A DNA stretch of 34,165 bases from an uncultured Saprospiraceae bacterium (GTDB lineage Bacteria > Bacteroidota > Bacteroidia > Chitinophagales > Saprospiraceae), in the NCBI GenBank assembly GCA_937951685.1, contig CALFBG010000224.1:1-34165 (forward strand), given 5' to 3'. Both the position numbers and the translations under genes were made by a program. Positions 34,001 to 34,165 of the stretch are shown here, one piece after another. The notes beneath the pieces were generated by a model. The model worked only from the letters and a program-made list of their open reading frames with translations, searched no databases and was not told the DNA's origin. Each line of letters opens with the position of its first letter. Position 1 is the stretch's first letter.

Positions 34001-34165
34001 TACAACGCAGCAAATCCAAGTGGAACAGAAATTATCCCTAATGGAAATTGGAAAGCTTGTGACTCCACTATTATTGTCAATCTAATTTTCACACAAGAAG
34101 CCACGGGAGATTTAACACCTACCCTTTGCCAAGGAGAGAGCGTCATCGTCAACGGTACGGTCTAT
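31004..34165 (+). CDS. Leucine-rich-repeat surface protein with 54-residue Cys repeat array (3' end cut by window)
   Basis: Open for 1054 residues from the ATG at 31004 to the right edge with no stop; an in-frame stop at 30992 fixes the start. A signal peptide covers about residues 1-22. An LRR N-cap (SPLNDSLALVAIYNATGGSAW) leads to about five plant-type leucine-rich repeats (about 88-200; LDNNNLTGSLPPEIGNLSQL). An Ig-like domain follows (about 246-324; YQWFKDGLPY, DAGTYWCTV). From residue 338 come 13 complete repeats and part of a 14th, each 54 residues (one of 55), with LCxGES...NGTxYN..NPSGTEIL...GCDSxxxxxLSFY. LRR and Ig parts suggest protein-protein binding; the array is probably a rigid stalk. 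A T9SS tail beyond the window is expected but not seen. Confidence 0.88.
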   Translation, partial: MKELSFYCTLILTSILYYSFSAFTVEKTTLVSTAFPTVSEYTAPASPLNDSLALVAIYNATGGSAWTVGWNLSAPMNTWNGITFNLDGCVTELFLDNNNLTGSLPPEIGNLSQLEILHLDNNQLSGSLPPEIGNLTQLAIAFLDDNDFTGSIPSTWGNLNNLITLFLDNNMLSGAVPIEFASLDNLQNFDFFNNNIDSLPDLTLVNTLQPNKFRIFGNQLSFDDILPNLGAPLAANYAPQDSFLTKTTVTVSPGTNYDIDLGIDEGISSNVYQWFKDGLPYTTGNSHKLNFPSISFGDAGTYWCTVTNPNAPLLTLHSRCVTINVGCTIVLGTYTPTLCPGGSIEIGGIIYNAANPVGNDFLPGASQAGCDSLTNIQVLFYDPISFDFEALLCTGDTIIVNGNSYHQGNPTGTEVLANAAANGCDSTVNIDLSFITPVSSGSLSQVICPGDNLEINGTNYNQANPSGTEILANAAFNGCDSIVNITLSFHPVSINYFHRTFCTGEEIMINGTTYNESNPSGVEVLANQSYLSCDSIVDIELSFDAAVTFDLNTTLCEGESVTVNGTTYNQSNPTGTENMPNASYLGCDSIVTVNLSFYLPTPGQLMPELCVGESVVINGITYNASNPSGAQTLFGEALFGCDSTLQIDLVFLPLPEYTIATSFCEGESIVINGVTYDQTNPTGMETLSGAAANGCDSLIMIDLSFYPNANNLIQTTLCGADSITVNGTIYNENNPSGTEIIANGSYTNCDSIVQIDLSFYPAAIHNIELLLCTGESLMVNGTNYNEANPTGTEILSGQSFRACDSTITVNLSFYPAATTLIQTTLCAGESTTINGTVYNETNSSDIIILDNASFTGCDSTITVDLSFYSAATNLIQTTYCDDESIVVNGNTYDKTNPSGTEILSDASFTGCDSTITIDLNFLTSSNISLEETLCAGSVRIVNGTTYDETNPSGTETIPNGAINGCDSVITVNLSFYDSAINNIDAALCEGASLVVNNVIYNAANPSGTEIIPNGNWKACDSTIIVNLIFTQEATGDLTPTLCQGESVIVNGTVY
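32015..34165 (+). repeat. In-frame repeat array of 162 bp units (54 residues), at least 14 units
   Basis: Unit starts (first residue before the first Cys): 32015, 32177, 32342, 32504, 32666, 32828, 32990, 33152, 33314, 33476, 33638, 33800, 33962 and 34124. All steps are 162 bp except the second, at 165 bp. Units are diverged at the nucleotide level but hold two fixed cysteines each. The array is cut by the right edge. Confidence 0.9.

Noticed and set aside
32015-34165. Regular 162-bp repeats as a possible CRISPR or satellite array
   Set aside because: The period is a whole number of codons, the frame is open throughout, and conservation follows amino-acid positions rather than bases.

Overview
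The window is a stretch of chromosome from a Bacteroidota bacterium, most likely of the Saprospiria/Saprospirales kind. This rests on several things seen in the sequence. Many large exported proteins end in type IX secretion system (T9SS) sorting domains, of type A (PNPxxxxxxI...) and type B (gliding-motility-associated). SprB-type and other adhesin-like repeats are common. Good matches to the Bacteroidota promoter (TTTG-N19-TAnnTTTG) occur, and start codons lack Shine-Dalgarno sequences. The exact genus cannot be told from the sequence alone. No tRNA, rRNA, CRISPR array, transposase or phage integration gene was seen.

Layout. 1-2644 (-): the left edge cuts a T9SS protein with seven propeller-like repeats followed by SprB-like repeats. 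3288-6080 (+): a secreted S9-family serine peptidase behind a perfect-consensus promoter. 6262-8139 (+): a T9SS type B surface protein with its own promoter. 8380-8649 (+): a small zinc-ribbon protein of unknown role. 8759-11861 (-): two tandem paralogues that join a phage-tail-type S74 chaperone domain to a coiled coil and a T9SS tail. 12775-13905 (-): a secreted beta-lactamase-fold serine hydrolase. 14243-19838 (+): a probable three-gene unit of M19 membrane dipeptidase, polytopic GT-C-like membrane protein and DPP-IV-like S9 peptidase, closed by two consecutive terminators. 20312-20482 (+): a 56-residue ribbon-helix-helix DNA-binding protein. 20726-22744 (-): a Prc/Tsp-type S41 processing protease. 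23047-24897 (-): a PQQ glucose/sorbosone dehydrogenase-like protein with a T9SS tail. 25060-30096 (-): a 1678-residue modular protein with duplicated beta-helix modules, SprB repeats, PKD, cohesin-like and dockerin-like parts and a T9SS tail. 31004-34165 (+): a leucine-rich-repeat protein followed by a strict 54-residue Cys-containing repeat array that runs off the right edge.

Taken together this is a cell-surface and periplasm region: secreted peptidases that degrade proteins and peptides (two S9, one M19, one S41) among large T9SS-exported adhesin-like or enzyme proteins. The most unusual points are the S74-T9SS fusions, where self-cleavage would detach the secretion signal; the cohesin plus dockerin in one T9SS protein; the 54-residue repeat array; an orphan RHH protein downstream of a 44-bp-spaced direct repeat; and a 72-nt three-way-junction-like inverted repeat upstream of the giant gene. 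No complete, clearly new defence or metabolic system could be shown.
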